Below, piece after piece: positions 1 through 9,476 of a stretch of 64,000 nucleotides of DNA. The position numbers and the translations under genes were made by a program. The DNA comes from Flavobacteriaceae bacterium (GTDB lineage Bacteria; Bacteroidota; Bacteroidia; Flavobacteriales; Flavobacteriaceae). The stretch spans positions 1-64,000 of the forward strand of contig CANLLR010000013.1 of assembly GCA_947491985.1 (NCBI GenBank), read 5' to 3'. The notes under the pieces are model-generated. The model was not told the DNA's origin. It saw nothing but the letters and a program-made list of their open reading frames with translations, and ran no database searches. How positions within the stretch are numbered: position 1 is the first letter of the stretch; every line of letters begins with the position of its first letter.

Positions 1-93
1 TCAATAATTTTATAAATAGCCACTAATGATAAAACTATTGCTGACAGCCGTTTGGCAAGATTGGGTTTTAAACTTAATTTAAAGATGGTTTAA
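1..93 (+). other. possible C-terminal remnant of an upstream gene
   Basis: The frame ending in TAA at 91-93 reads as a plausible protein tail (ADSRLARLGFKLNLKMV), but it is broken by TAA at 13-15. The neighbouring frame from base 3 reads NNFINSH and then stops at 24-26. One extra base near position 24 would join the two. This could be a frameshifted end of a gene lying left of the window, or chance. The piece is too short to assign a function. Confidence 0.2.
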
Positions 94-104
94 CAAAATT
101 GTAA

Positions 105-138
105 AAACAAAAAAACCCGACACTTTCGTATCGGGTTT
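105..138 (-). terminator. intrinsic terminator after tRNA-Asn
   Basis: Read on the minus strand, AAACCCGA pairs with TCGGGTTT around a 10-base loop and is followed by a T-rich run. It starts a few bases after the tRNA 3' end, so it probably ends the tRNA transcript. Confidence 0.75.
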
Positions 139-144
139 GTTTTG

Positions 145-218
145 CTCCCTCTCTTGGGCTCGAACCAAGGACCCTCTGATTAACAGTCAGATGCTCTAAC
201 CAACTGAGCTAAGAAGGA
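145..218 (-). tRNA. tRNA-Asn (anticodon GTT)
   Basis: The minus strand folds into a complete cloverleaf. The 7-bp acceptor stem is TCCTTCT with AGAGGGA (one G-T pair) and the discriminator base is G. The D arm contains AGCTCAGTTGGTTAGAGC. The anticodon loop is CTGTTAA with anticodon GTT, and the T arm is CTTGG-TTCGAGC-CCAAG. The 3' CCA is not encoded, as is common in this phylum. A TTG-N19-TATATTTG promoter lies 25 bases upstream and a terminator hairpin follows. Confidence 0.97.
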
Positions 219-242
219 AGGTGTATACCTTTATTGCGGTTG

Positions 243-272
243 CAAATATAAGGTGTTTTTTATTTTTTGCAA
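243..272 (-). promoter_or_regulatory. promoter of tRNA-Asn (TTG-N19-TATATTTG)
   Basis: On the minus strand TTG (270-272) is followed after 19 bases by TATATTTG (243-250). This matches the Bacteroidota primary-sigma consensus of -33 TTG and -7 TAnnTTTG. Its distance to the tRNA 5' end at 218 is suitable. Confidence 0.75.
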
Positions 273-289
273 ACAAATACTGATTTTTT

Positions 290-1627
290 TTACAATATTT
301 TATCGGCTATCAATTGGTAAATATCTTTACCGAAAGTTAACGCCATTAAACTCAGCAATATAATCATTCCGCCTGTTTGTACATAACCCATCGCTTTGTC
401 GCTCAATTTGCGTCCTGTAATCATTTCAGCTATAGTGAATAAAGCGTGACCACCGTCAAGTCCTGGAATTGGTAACAAATTCATAAATGCCAATCCGATA
501 GAGAATAAAGCTGTAAAGCCCCAAATGTATTCCCAGTCCCATTCATCAGGAAGTTGACGGGCTATACCCACTGGACTTTTAATTTGCTTGTAGGCTTCTG
601 TTTTTGGTTTTAATATCAACTTAAATTGCTTGATATTATAGATAAACATGGTATAACTCTCTTTAACCGCACTGCTAATGGCTTTGCCAAAAGGCATTAT
701 TTCAATGTCTATATAATCTCTTTTTAACTCCTTTTGAGTCGGCCTAACATAATCAAAACCTAATTTACCTTCTTTGTTAACTACGCCTTCTAAAACCATA
801 GTTTGATTCTTTCTAACAACTGTTAAGGAAATAGAATCGGTTTTATGCATTGCCAATTGTGCTCTGAAAAAAGGAAAATTAGTAATGGTATCTTGGTGTA
901 CCATAATGATTTTATCTCCTTTTACAAGTCCTATTTTTTGTGCAGCCGATTTGGGTAAAACTGAATCTACAACCACATTTTTAATAATGGGAAACATAAA
1001 GTTTCGCCCTTCTTTGCTTAAGATGTTCTTTTTATCTTCATCTGTTAATACAATCGCAACTTCCTTGTCATCTCTAAGAACTTTTACCTCATCGGACAGT
1101 AAAATATCTATCGTCAAGCGATTAAAATTGTCTTGTCGTTTCCCGTCAACTGTCAGTATCTTATCTCCAGTTTTAAATCCAGATTTTTCTCCTACTTCAC
1201 TAAACTCTAGTCCGTTTTTCTGAATTTTCTCAGTACTGATTATTTTTTGTCCAACAGTCATATACGTAACAGAATAAATGAACCATGCTAACAACAAATT
1301 CACTATAATTCCTGCCAACATAATAATTAACCTTTGCCACGCTGGTTTTGCTCGAAACTCCCATGGTTGAGGCGCTTCATTCATTTGAGCAGTATCTAAA
1401 CTTTCATCTATCATTCCCGAAAGTTTTACATAACCGCCTATAGGCAACCAACCAATCCCCCACTCGGTTTCTCCAATTTTCTTCTTGAATAAAGAAAAAC
1501 CAGCGTCCATAAATAAATAGAATTTTTCAACGCGCACTTTAAAAGCTCTTGCAGCAATAAAATGACCAAATTCATGAAGAATAACTAAAACGGAAAGTAT
1601 GAAAAGTATTTGGGCTATTTGAATCAT
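290..1627 (-). CDS. rseP: RseP-family site-2 zinc metalloprotease
   Basis: Intramembrane metalloprotease of the S2P family that cleaves membrane-bound substrates, classically anti-sigma factors, within the inner membrane. The zinc motif HEFGH is at residues 18-22 in the first membrane segment. PDZ-like sequence fills the middle, with two regions around 140-190 and 215-290. The second active-site motif NLLPIPGLDGG is at 383-393, where the Asp is the third zinc ligand. The length of 445 residues is normal. It is transcribed toward the tRNA-Asn gene. Its likely -7 element TACTTTTG (1656-1663) lies inside a terminator arm. The substrate here is unknown. Confidence 0.93.
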   Translation of the reverse strand: MIQIAQILFILSVLVILHEFGHFIAARAFKVRVEKFYLFMDAGFSLFKKKIGETEWGIGWLPIGGYVKLSGMIDESLDTAQMNEAPQPWEFRAKPAWQRLIIMLAGIIVNLLLAWFIYSVTYMTVGQKIISTEKIQKNGLEFSEVGEKSGFKTGDKILTVDGKRQDNFNRLTIDILLSDEVKVLRDDKEVAIVLTDEDKKNILSKEGRNFMFPIIKNVVVDSVLPKSAAQKIGLVKGDKIIMVHQDTITNFPFFRAQLAMHKTDSISLTVVRKNQTMVLEGVVNKEGKLGFDYVRPTQKELKRDYIDIEIMPFGKAISSAVKESYTMFIYNIKQFKLILKPKTEAYKQIKSPVGIARQLPDEWDWEYIWGFTALFSIGLAFMNLLPIPGLDGGHALFTIAEMITGRKLSDKAMGYVQTGGMIILLSLMALTFGKDIYQLIADKIL

Positions 1628-1655
1628 TTTCTAAAATAGGTATTTTTTTAACGAA

Positions 1656-1682
1656 CAAAAGTAAGGTTTTCGCCTTACTTTT
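1656..1682. terminator. bidirectional hairpin that also carries the rseP -7 element
   Basis: AAAAGTAAGG (1657-1666) pairs perfectly with CCTTACTTTT (1673-1682) around a 6-base loop. It follows the M1 peptidase gene on the minus strand. The far arm reads CCTTACTTTTG on that strand and contains TACTTTTG, a perfect TAnnTTTG -7 box about 29 bases before the rseP ATG. Confidence 0.65.
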
Positions 1683-1703
1683 TTACATTAATATTGCAAT
1701 ATG

Positions 1704-3629
1704 CTATTTTTTTATAATTTTTTTATGATAAGTGCCTTCAGCAGTAATGATTTCAATAAAAAGCACTCCAGTGCTAAGTGTTGTAAGTGACATTTCATGC
1801 GCATTGCCTTCCATTACTTTCTGCCCTAAATTGTTGTAAACAATTACTTTTTCAAGTTGGATACCATTGGGCAATTGAATATAAAGTTCATCATTTACAG
1901 GGTTTGGATACACTTTAATTGCATTCTCTAATTGAAATGAATTGGTAGACAAAGTAGCTGTGTTATTTTTAGATATCAAATGTTTATTGGGGTCAAACTG
2001 TATACTAGTAATGGTAAATGGCACATTCTGAACTATTGTTTCCCCATTAAATGTATTGTTCAAAATCAAATCAAATTGTTGTCCAGAAGATCCAAAAACT
2101 CTTACTGGAACTGGCATTTCAAAATAACTAACTGACGGATCGGATTGGGTTTGATTGATTACAAAACTAGCTTGTCCTCCTCCTATGTTTTGTGCTGTTA
2201 TGTTGTAAATTGGATACCCTTGATTGTAAACCCAATCATCAAAAAATTCGGTTAAACTACTGCCATACACTGCTTCCAGATGCGATTTTAAATCGCTAGT
2301 TACTGCGTATTTGAAAGCTAAATTAATATCCGCCAAATAATTACGTAAGGCTTGAAAAAACATAGCATCTCCCATTTTAAAACGAAGCATTTCCAACACC
2401 ATTGCCCCTTTATTATAGGACAATCGGCTGCTAAAAATACGATTTACATTCGTTGCCTGACTCTCTGTTAAATACAAATTACCATTTGTTTGGGAAGTAA
2501 TGTTATTAATCATACCCGACTTATTAGTAACAAAAGCAGCGGGGCCATCAAAGTTTTCTATTACTAAAGAAGCCAAATAGGTTGCAAATCCTTCATTCAA
2601 CCATATGTCTTGCCAAGTACCGCACGTAATTTTATCGCCAAACCATTGGTGCGCCAGTTCGTGTGCAATGAGTCCACGGCTAAAATTTGTCATAAAAGAA
2701 ACTGTCGTATGTTCCATTCCGCCGCCCCAACCAAATTGTGCATGACCGTATTTTTCATTCCGAAACGGATATGGCTCAAAAAGTGTTTCAAAAAAATCCA
2801 TGATTAAAGGCGTCTGATCCATATCGGTCATGAAACCTGCTAAGTTTTCTGGGTATACATAGTTTACTATGGGAAACTCATTGGGTGATGTTCCTGCTGT
2901 TTGATTGTATACACTATAATTGGTACAAGCAATGGCTATTAAATAAGCAGGTATTGGATAATTGTGGTGGAAATGAGTCGTTTTGTTCAATCCGTTTATT
3001 ACTGGTGGCGTAGTTTCTACTCCGTTTGAGACGCTAACAAATTGAGATGGAGCGGTGATGTAAACGTCAATACTATTTATTTTATCATTTAAATCTTGTT
3101 TGCATGGCCACCAATCTCTGGCGCCAAAAGGTTCTGATAGCGTCCAAATTACTCCAACACCATTGTGAGTTGAGCGCACAAAAGAATCAAATCCATTTGT
3201 TGGCGGAATACCAGAATAGGTCACTTCAACAGTTGCTGTAGTTCCTGCCAATTGTGTTGTGGGCAAGGTGATAATTACTTCGTTATTGGTATTTTCTATA
3301 AAAGCTAAATTTGTGGTTCCTTGTTTCACTTCGCTAACATTTAGGTCGTTAGACAAATCGAATGTAATCGTATTCATATTAGAAACCGCTGTGTAAGTAG
3401 TCGTCACTTTTCCGGAAATGAATTTGCTAACATTTGGATTGATCGTAAATTCTAGCTTGTGATACGTTATATCATAGTTTAGTGTGTTGGGATTAACTGC
3501 TAATTCAGATACATTTGCCGATGACGAACGCATTTCGGCAGCGACCAATTGGTCAAACTCGTCATTTTTGGTTTGGGCGAGCACAAAATTAACCGCAAAT
3601 AATAGGAGTAATAAGTAGGACTTTTTCAT
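1704..3629 (-). CDS. secreted M1 family metallopeptidase with T9SS sorting tail
   Basis: Zinc aminopeptidase of the M1 (gluzincin) family. A signal peptide ends near FVLAQ (residues 15-19). The substrate-binding motif GGGMEH is at 302-307, a variant of GxMEN. HELAH (323-327) with Glu346 in NEGFA gives HExxH-x18-E. The last ~75 residues start with VYPNPVNDELYIQ and end LSTGVLFIEIITAEGTYHKKIIKK-like, a type A type IX secretion tail, so the enzyme is probably exported across the outer membrane. It likely trims peptides outside the cell. It stands alone, with no partner gene visible. Confidence 0.92.
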   Translation of the reverse strand: MKKSYLLLLLFAVNFVLAQTKNDEFDQLVAAEMRSSSANVSELAVNPNTLNYDITYHKLEFTINPNVSKFISGKVTTTYTAVSNMNTITFDLSNDLNVSEVKQGTTNLAFIENTNNEVIITLPTTQLAGTTATVEVTYSGIPPTNGFDSFVRSTHNGVGVIWTLSEPFGARDWWPCKQDLNDKINSIDVYITAPSQFVSVSNGVETTPPVINGLNKTTHFHHNYPIPAYLIAIACTNYSVYNQTAGTSPNEFPIVNYVYPENLAGFMTDMDQTPLIMDFFETLFEPYPFRNEKYGHAQFGWGGGMEHTTVSFMTNFSRGLIAHELAHQWFGDKITCGTWQDIWLNEGFATYLASLVIENFDGPAAFVTNKSGMINNITSQTNGNLYLTESQATNVNRIFSSRLSYNKGAMVLEMLRFKMGDAMFFQALRNYLADINLAFKYAVTSDLKSHLEAVYGSSLTEFFDDWVYNQGYPIYNITAQNIGGGQASFVINQTQSDPSVSYFEMPVPVRVFGSSGQQFDLILNNTFNGETIVQNVPFTITSIQFDPNKHLISKNNTATLSTNSFQLENAIKVYPNPVNDELYIQLPNGIQLEKVIVYNNLGQKVMEGNAHEMSLTTLSTGVLFIEIITAEGTYHKKIIKK

Positions 3630-3781
3630 AACAATGCCATTTTAATTTACGAATATAGTAAAATACTTCAAAAACAATTCTTAATACTTCTTTAAAAAAG
3701 CGATTAAACTGTTTAAAAAAGAAACCTTTACTAAGCGTATTTAAACTTTTAGAATGTTCTGAATAATAAAAATCAATTCCT

Positions 3782-3789
3782 TAAATTTG
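3782..3789 (+). promoter_or_regulatory. -7 promoter element of serS
   Basis: TAAATTTG matches TAnnTTTG exactly and ends 20 bases before the serS ATG at 3810. No TTG is present at the usual -33 spacing. Confidence 0.5.
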
Positions 3790-3809
3790 CAACCATATAA
3801 AAACATGAC

Positions 3810-5081
3810 ATGTTACAAATCGCCTTTATTAGAGAAAACCGAGAAAAAGTAATTACTGCTTTGGCTAAAAAGAATATGGATGCTAAAGTGCTTGTAGACG
3901 ACGTAATCCAACTGGATGAAAATCGTAGAAGTGCTCAAGTAGCTTTAGACAACACCCTTTCGGAATCGAACAGACTGTCGAAAGACATTGGCGATTTGAT
4001 GAAAAATGGCGAAAAAGCAAAAGCCGAAATCTTAAAACAAAAAACGGTGCTATTGCGCGATCAAGGCAAAGAATTGTCAGAAAAGGTAGAAACATTAGCG
4101 AACGAATTAACGTCGAAAATGTATTTATTACCCAATCTTCCTGCCGATATCGTTCCAGAAGGAAAAACACCCGAAGAAAACCTCAACGTGTATCAAGAAG
4201 GTGATATTCCTGTTTTACACGAAGGCGCCTTACCACATTGGGAGTTGGTTAAAAAATACGACATCATCGATTTTGAATTGGGAGTAAAAATAACGGGGGC
4301 CGGATTTCCGGTATACAAAGGAAAAGGCGCTCGCTTACAACGCGCTCTGATTGCTTACTTTTTAGATAAAAATACCGAGGCTGGTTATTTAGAGTACCAG
4401 GTGCCGCATTTAGTTAACGAAGCTTCTGGATACGGAACCGGACAATTGCCTGATAAAGAAGGCCAAATGTATCATGTGGGTATTGACGATTTGTATTTGA
4501 TTCCTACTGCTGAAGTTCCGGTAACAAATTTATTTCGCGATGTCCTTTTAAACGAAAGCGAATTGCCGGTTTTATGTACTGGTTATACGCCTTGTTTCAG
4601 AAGAGAAGCAGGTTCGTATGGCGCACACGTTCGCGGATTGAATCGGTTGCATCAATTTGACAAAGTGGAAATTGTGCGTGTGGAGCATCCAAACGACTCC
4701 TATGAAGCCTTAGACGGAATGGTGGAACACGTAAAAAATATTATGCGAGAACTAAAATTGCCTTTTCGAGTTTTGCGTCTTTGTGGAGGTGATATGAGTT
4801 GTGCATCGGCATTAACGTATGATTTCGAAGTGTTTTCAACAGCACAAGACCGTTGGCTGGAAATCAGTTCGGTTTCTAATTTTGAAACGTTTCAAGCGAG
4901 TCGTTTGAAATTGCGTTTTAAAGACAAAGAGGGTAAAAACCAATTGGCTCACACTTTAAACGGAAGCGCTTTGGCCCTACCTAGAGTGTTAGCCGGAATT
5001 TTAGAAAACTACCAAACACCAGACGGAATTGTAATTCCAGAAGTATTGCGAAAATACACCGGATTTGATAGTATTAACTAA
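3810..5081 (+). CDS. serS: serine--tRNA ligase
   Basis: Class II aminoacyl-tRNA synthetase that charges tRNA-Ser in the cytoplasm. The N-terminal coiled-coil tRNA-binding arm covers about residues 25-105 and is rich in Lys and Glu. Motif 2 is TGYTPCFRREAGSYG. The C-terminal motif 3 region reads LNGSALALPRVLAGILENYQ. The 423 residues fit the family. A perfect 12-bp terminator hairpin follows at 5099, so the downstream TPR gene may depend on readthrough. Confidence 0.97.
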   Translation: MLQIAFIRENREKVITALAKKNMDAKVLVDDVIQLDENRRSAQVALDNTLSESNRLSKDIGDLMKNGEKAKAEILKQKTVLLRDQGKELSEKVETLANELTSKMYLLPNLPADIVPEGKTPEENLNVYQEGDIPVLHEGALPHWELVKKYDIIDFELGVKITGAGFPVYKGKGARLQRALIAYFLDKNTEAGYLEYQVPHLVNEASGYGTGQLPDKEGQMYHVGIDDLYLIPTAEVPVTNLFRDVLLNESELPVLCTGYTPCFRREAGSYGAHVRGLNRLHQFDKVEIVRVEHPNDSYEALDGMVEHVKNIMRELKLPFRVLRLCGGDMSCASALTYDFEVFSTAQDRWLEISSVSNFETFQASRLKLRFKDKEGKNQLAHTLNGSALALPRVLAGILENYQTPDGIVIPEVLRKYTGFDSIN

Positions 5082-5098
5082 AAGTTAATGTTATTACA

Positions 5099-5148
5099 GA
5101 ATGTACTAAATTAGCACAAATGTGTTACTTTAGTACATTCGTTTTTTT
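5099..5148 (+). terminator. intrinsic terminator after serS
   Basis: GAATGTACTAAA (5099-5110) pairs perfectly with TTTAGTACATTC (5129-5140), followed by G and seven T. The 18-base loop contains a smaller CACA/TGTG complementarity. Confidence 0.85.
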
Positions 5149-5159
5149 ACCCAAATGCT

Positions 5160-6935
5160 ATGAAAAAATTATTGTTGCTTTTTTTCTTCGGATGTAGCTT
5201 ACTCGTTCAATCCCAAAGCGAACAGTTAGCGCAAAATTATTTCGACCGAGGTGAGTTTGAAAAAGCACTTATAAGTTACCAAGAGTTACTTAAAATTCAA
5301 CCCGGAAACTCAAATTATTTTGATAAAACTATCGAATGTCATCAGCAATTGTTGCAATTTGAAATTGCAGAAAAAGCGCTTAACGAACGTTTAGCAAAAT
5401 ACAAACAAGGAGCTGTTTTAGTGCATTTGGGCTTCAATTTTCAATTGCAAAAAAACCAACCAAAAGCCCAAAAATTCTATGAAGAAGCTATAAATAGAAT
5501 TCAAATTTCACCCAACGAAGTATATGCAATTGCCTATATATTTGAAAAAAAGGGGCTCGTTGATTATGCGCTTCAATCGTATCAAGTTGCCATAGAAAAA
5601 GACCAAAATCTAAATTTTAATTTTCAAATGGCATTGCTGTATGGGCAAAAAGGCGATATCGAAATGATGATCGAAAAATTCTTAATTGAAGCCTATAACA
5701 ATCCGCAAAACAATATCATGATTCAAAATCAACTTTCGCGTTTTATGAACGAAGAAGGTGAAGCAACATTCAATGAATCATTAAAAAAGAAACTTTTACT
5801 TCGCACACAAAAATCTCAAGATTTGTTTTGGAACGAATACCTCAGCTGGTTTTATGTACAAATAAAAGAATACGGAAAAGCCTTTGTGCAAGAGAAAGCT
5901 ATTTACAAACGAAATCCGGAGTCCTTTGGCAATATTGTTAATTTGGCACAATTGGCTATCGAAGAAAATCAAGAAGACGAAGCCAAAGAAATATTGCAAT
6001 TTGTACTGAATAATACGCAAGATTTAGACCTGCAAATTGAGTCTTACTCTTACTTGATGGAGATGAAAATTAAAAAAGCACAAGTAAAAGAGTACCCAGC
6101 CATCGACAAAGAATTGGATGATTTGATTCAGAAATTTGGTGTCAGTCCTTTCACTTTATCGCTGCTAAAAATTAAAGCGCATTTTGCTACCTTTTATCTT
6201 AATCAAGCCGAATTGGGTAAAATGATCCTTAAAAATGCCCTCGAAATGCCATTAAACCGATATCAAATCGCCGATATTAAAATGGAATTGGCCGACGTAA
6301 TGTTGTTTGAGGAAAAATTTAATCAAGCATTGCTATACTATTCTCAAATTGAAGACGACATGAAAAATGACGTTATTGGTCAAGAAGCAAGCTTTAAAAC
6401 CGCCCGAACAAGTTATTTCAAAAATGACTTTAAGTGGGCTACTCATCAATTAAAAATATTAAAATCCGCAGCAACACAATTGATTGCAAATGATGCGTTA
6501 GACTTATTTTTACTCATCTCAGATGCTACTGTAGAAGATTCTACTCAAGTAGCGTTGAAGAAATTTGCCCGTGCTGATTTCTTTCTTTATCAAGGAAAAA
6601 AGGCTGCCGCTTTAGAACATTTTCAAGCAATTTTAAAAATAAAAACTGGCGATCCTATTGAACCCGTAACACATTTGAGAATTGGGAAAATCTTAGAACA
6701 ACAAAATGATTTTATTGCAGCATTGAGTAATTACAAAGTAATACTCACAGATTACAAAGACTGCATATACATTGATGAAGCTTTATTTTATTCAGCAGAA
6801 ATTTATAATCAATTAAAAGATCCTGAAAAAGCCAAACCGCTTTACGAAGAAATAATCACAAAACACCCTGACAGCATTTATTATGTCATGGCCCAAAAAA
6901 AATACCGACAATTGCGCGGGGACAAAGACATTTAA
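5160..6935 (+). CDS. exported tetratricopeptide repeat protein
   Basis: A 591-residue protein with a signal peptide (cleavage near VQSQS, residue 18), so it acts outside the cytoplasm. Helical repeats run through most of it. Clear TPR units are seen near residues 22-55 (AQNYFDRGEFEKALISYQEL) and at the C-terminus (residues ~480-585, including FYSAEIYNQLKDPEKAKPLY). TPR proteins mediate protein-protein contacts, and no catalytic motif is visible. It sits between serS and the DUF4286 gene. The C-terminal three-repeat block resembles that of cell-envelope TPR proteins such as YbgF, but no specific role can be assigned. Confidence 0.8.
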   Translation: MKKLLLLFFFGCSLLVQSQSEQLAQNYFDRGEFEKALISYQELLKIQPGNSNYFDKTIECHQQLLQFEIAEKALNERLAKYKQGAVLVHLGFNFQLQKNQPKAQKFYEEAINRIQISPNEVYAIAYIFEKKGLVDYALQSYQVAIEKDQNLNFNFQMALLYGQKGDIEMMIEKFLIEAYNNPQNNIMIQNQLSRFMNEEGEATFNESLKKKLLLRTQKSQDLFWNEYLSWFYVQIKEYGKAFVQEKAIYKRNPESFGNIVNLAQLAIEENQEDEAKEILQFVLNNTQDLDLQIESYSYLMEMKIKKAQVKEYPAIDKELDDLIQKFGVSPFTLSLLKIKAHFATFYLNQAELGKMILKNALEMPLNRYQIADIKMELADVMLFEEKFNQALLYYSQIEDDMKNDVIGQEASFKTARTSYFKNDFKWATHQLKILKSAATQLIANDALDLFLLISDATVEDSTQVALKKFARADFFLYQGKKAAALEHFQAILKIKTGDPIEPVTHLRIGKILEQQNDFIAALSNYKVILTDYKDCIYIDEALFYSAEIYNQLKDPEKAKPLYEEIITKHPDSIYYVMAQKKYRQLRGDKDI

Positions 6936-6943
6936 TTGCAACT

Positions 6944-6962
6944 AATTCATAATTCATAATTC
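6944..6962 (+). repeat. heptamer direct repeat AATTCAT x2.7
   Basis: AATTCAT-AATTCAT-AATTC ends five bases before the ATG of the next gene. A sister array AATTCAC x2.7 occupies the same place before the TTG start at 9644. Confidence 0.7.
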
Positions 6963-6967
6963 TTTAG

Positions 6968-7291
6968 ATGATTTTATACAACGTAACCATCAACATCCAC
7001 GAAAGTGTTCATGACAAATGGATGAATTGGATGCAAGAAAAACACATCAATGATGTTTTGGCAACCGGAAAATTCTCGTCTGCGCGAATGGTAAAAGTTT
7101 TGGTGGAAGAAGAAATGGGCGGCATTACCTACGCCATTCAATATACTACAGATAGCAAAGAAACTTTAGACCGATATTACAAAGAAGACGCTCCACGTTT
7201 ACGCGAAGAAGGCAACCGTCTTTTTGGTGATAAAATGCTAGCTTTTCGAACGGAATTGGAATTCATTTCGGAGTTTTTTCAATCGAATTAA
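6968..7291 (+). CDS. DUF4286 family protein
   Basis: A small cytoplasmic protein of 107 residues matching the DUF4286 family common in Bacteroidota. Family-like features are the opening MILYNVTINIHESVHDKWM, a basic-acidic central helix, and the ending MLAFRTELEFISEF. It has no signal peptide or membrane segment. The predicted fold is ferredoxin-like, as in antibiotic monooxygenase-type dimers, but this is inference and no function is established. It lies between the TPR gene and rsmA in a conserved-looking housekeeping run. Confidence 0.8.
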   Translation: MILYNVTINIHESVHDKWMNWMQEKHINDVLATGKFSSARMVKVLVEEEMGGITYAIQYTTDSKETLDRYYKEDAPRLREEGNRLFGDKMLAFRTELEFISEFFQSN

Positions 7292-7348
7292 TTCCCAAAT
7301 TCACTCTTATTTTTTAAACCCTTAGCGACCTAGCGCCTTTGTGGCACA
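7292..7348 (+). repeat. repeat-like spacer before rsmA
   Basis: The spacer contains CCCTTAGCGACCTAGCGC followed by CTTTGTGGC, with an internal AGCGaCCTAGCGcC echo. Its style (CTTTG..GC units ending just before a start codon) matches the spacers before bioD and the KAS gene. Confidence 0.35.
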
Positions 7349-8134
7349 ATGATTATGGAAAAAGTAAAAGCCAAAAAACACCTCGGACAACATTTCTTAA
7401 CCGACGAAAGTATTGCCAAACAAATCGCCGATACCTTAAGTTTGGAAGGCTATGACAACATTCTTGAAATTGGTCCAGGAATGGGTGTGCTAACAAAATA
7501 TTTGTTAGAAAAACCAACGACCACATACGTGATCGAAATCGATATCGAATCGGTAACGTATTTAGGGGAACACTACCCAAAATTAGAAGGTAAAATCATT
7601 TCTAAAGATTTTTTAAAATACAACATCAACGAAGTTTTTGAAAACAAACCATTTGCTGTAATTGGCAATTTTCCGTACAATATTTCAACACAAATTGTTT
7701 TTAAAACGCTAGAATTGCGCCACCAAATTCCCGAATTTTCGGGCATGTTTCAAAAAGAAGTCGCTGAACGCATTTGTTCTAAAAAAGGAAGCAAAGTATA
7801 CGGAATCTTATCGGTCTTAGCACAAGCTTTTTATGATGCTGAGTATTTATTTACAGTAAATGAAGACGTTTTTAATCCGCCACCCAAAGTAAAATCGGGT
7901 GTGTTGCGCTTGCGTCGAAAAGAAAATTTCACACTACCGTGTAGCGAAAAACTGTTTTTTTCCGTAGTAAAAACAGGTTTTCAACAACGACGGAAAACAT
8001 TACGAAATAGTTTAAAATCATTTCAACTCTCTGATAATTTAAAATTAGATACTATCTTTGACCTGCGTCCCGAGCAATTATCGGTCGAACAATTTATCGA
8101 ACTCACGCAAAAAATAGAGGCCAATGCAGTTTAA
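7349..8134 (+). CDS. rsmA: 16S rRNA (adenine(1518)-N(6)/adenine(1519)-N(6))-dimethyltransferase
   Basis: SAM-dependent RNA methyltransferase (KsgA) that dimethylates two adjacent adenines in helix 45 of 16S rRNA late in 30S assembly. The N-terminus has [12 protein letters not shown] motif I is [12 protein letters not shown] and the catalytic loop is GNFPYNIS (NxPY form). The C-terminal helical domain includes the conserved [13 protein letters not shown]. At 261 residues it is typical. The start could be ATG 7349 or ATG 7355, since both codons precede EKVKAKK. It overlaps mgtE by 11 bases, which implies translational coupling. Confidence 0.96.
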   Translation: MIMEKVKAKKHLGQHFLTDESIAKQIADTLSLEGYDNILEIGPGMGVLTKYLLEKPTTTYVIEIDIESVTYLGEHYPKLEGKIISKDFLKYNINEVFENKPFAVIGNFPYNISTQIVFKTLELRHQIPEFSGMFQKEVAERICSKKGSKVYGILSVLAQAFYDAEYLFTVNEDVFNPPPKVKSGVLRLRRKENFTLPCSEKLFFSVVKTGFQQRRKTLRNSLKSFQLSDNLKLDTIFDLRPEQLSVEQFIELTQKIEANAV

Positions 8135-9476
8135 AATCAGTAAAGAACTCTTAGTTCAAATTGAGCAATTAATTCATCAAAAAAACGACCTCGAGTTGGA
8201 AATTTTGTTGAACGACTTGCACCATGCTGATATTGCCGAAATTTTTGACGAACTAGATATAGACGAAGCCATCTACATTTTTAATGTGTTGGATAGCGAA
8301 AAAACTGCCGAAATTCTTCTTGAATTGGAAGAAGATATTCGTGAGAAAATCTTACACCGTCTTTCTCCAAAAGAAATTGCTGAAGAACTCGACGAAATGG
8401 ACACTGATGACGCTGCCAACATCATCGCTGAACTTCCTGAAAGCAAAAAAGGAGAAGTAATTTCGGAATTGGAAGACGTTGAACACGCCAAAGACATTGT
8501 CGATTTATTACGTTACGACGAAGATACAGCTGGTGGTTTGATGGGGAAAGAATTGGTGAAAGTCAACGAAAACTGGACCGTTCTTACTTGCGTCAAAGAA
8601 ATGCGAATCCAAGCCGAAAACGTCACCCGCGTACATTCGATTTATGTAGTCGATGATGAAAACCGTTTGAAAGGACGTTTGTCACTAAAAGATTTATTGA
8701 CAACTTCAACCAAAACACCGATTAGCGAAGTGTACATCAAAAAAGTCGACTCGGTTCGTGTCAACACTTCCAACGTAGAAGTCGCTCGAATAATGCAAAA
8801 ATACGACCTCGAAGCCATTCCCGTTGTGGATGAAATGGGACGATTGGTAGGACGTATCACCATCGACGATATCGTTGACGTAATTAAAGATGAAGCCGAT
8901 AAAGATTACCAATTGGCTGCAGGTATCTCGCAAGACGTAGAAGCCGATGATAGTATTCTCGAACTTACCAAAGCGCGTTTGCCTTGGTTGGTTTTGGCCC
9001 TGTTGGGCGGATTCATCAGTGTAAAAATGCTCGGTTTGTTTGAAGGCGCTATGGACAAACACGGGGAATTGTTTTTCTTTACTCCATTAATCGCTGCTAT
9101 GGCCGGAAATGTTGGCGTTCAATCGTCGGCAATTATTGTACAAGGTTTGGCCAATCACAGCATAACAGGTTCTATTTTTAACCGCTTATTGAAAGAAATT
9201 TCATTGAGTTTATTAAACGGCGCTATCCTCGCCATCATATTGTTTTTAGGAAGTTATTTTTTATTGGGTGTCGATCCTAAAATTGGCATGATTGTCACCA
9301 TTGCTTTAATTTCTGTAATCATCATTGCGTCGCTTATCGGAACTTTTATTCCGCTAATTCTCGACAAGTTTGGTATTGATCCCGCTTTAGCAACAGGTCC
9401 ATTCATCACCACGAGCAATGATATTTGTGGTATTGTCATTTATTTTTCTATCGCTAAATTAATTTTAGGATTTTAG
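8124..9476 (+). CDS. mgtE: magnesium transporter MgtE
   Basis: Magnesium channel/transporter of the inner membrane. An acidic N-domain of about residues 1-130 ([14 protein letters not shown] and repeats) is followed by two CBS domains (about 135-255) that sense cytosolic magnesium. Five membrane segments cover about 285-450. The pore-associated motif [11 protein letters not shown] is in the membrane part. At 450 residues it is full length. It overlaps the rsmA end by 11 bases, so it is cotranscribed. Gating by Mg2+ through the N and CBS domains is family knowledge. Confidence 0.96.
   Translation: MQFKISKELLVQIEQLIHQKNDLELEILLNDLHHADIAEIFDELDIDEAIYIFNVLDSEKTAEILLELEEDIREKILHRLSPKEIAEELDEMDTDDAANIIAELPESKKGEVISELEDVEHAKDIVDLLRYDEDTAGGLMGKELVKVNENWTVLTCVKEMRIQAENVTRVHSIYVVDDENRLKGRLSLKDLLTTSTKTPISEVYIKKVDSVRVNTSNVEVARIMQKYDLEAIPVVDEMGRLVGRITIDDIVDVIKDEADKDYQLAAGISQDVEADDSILELTKARLPWLVLALLGGFISVKMLGLFEGAMDKHGELFFFTPLIAAMAGNVGVQSSAIIVQGLANHSITGSIFNRLLKEISLSLLNGAILAIILFLGSYFLLGVDPKIGMIVTIALISVIIIASLIGTFIPLILDKFGIDPALATGPFITTSNDICGIVIYFSIAKLILGF

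Noticed and set aside
885..1223. 112-codon plus-strand frame opposite rseP
   Set aside because: Ser/Thr-rich antisense shadow of a well-supported gene, with no start context or family match.
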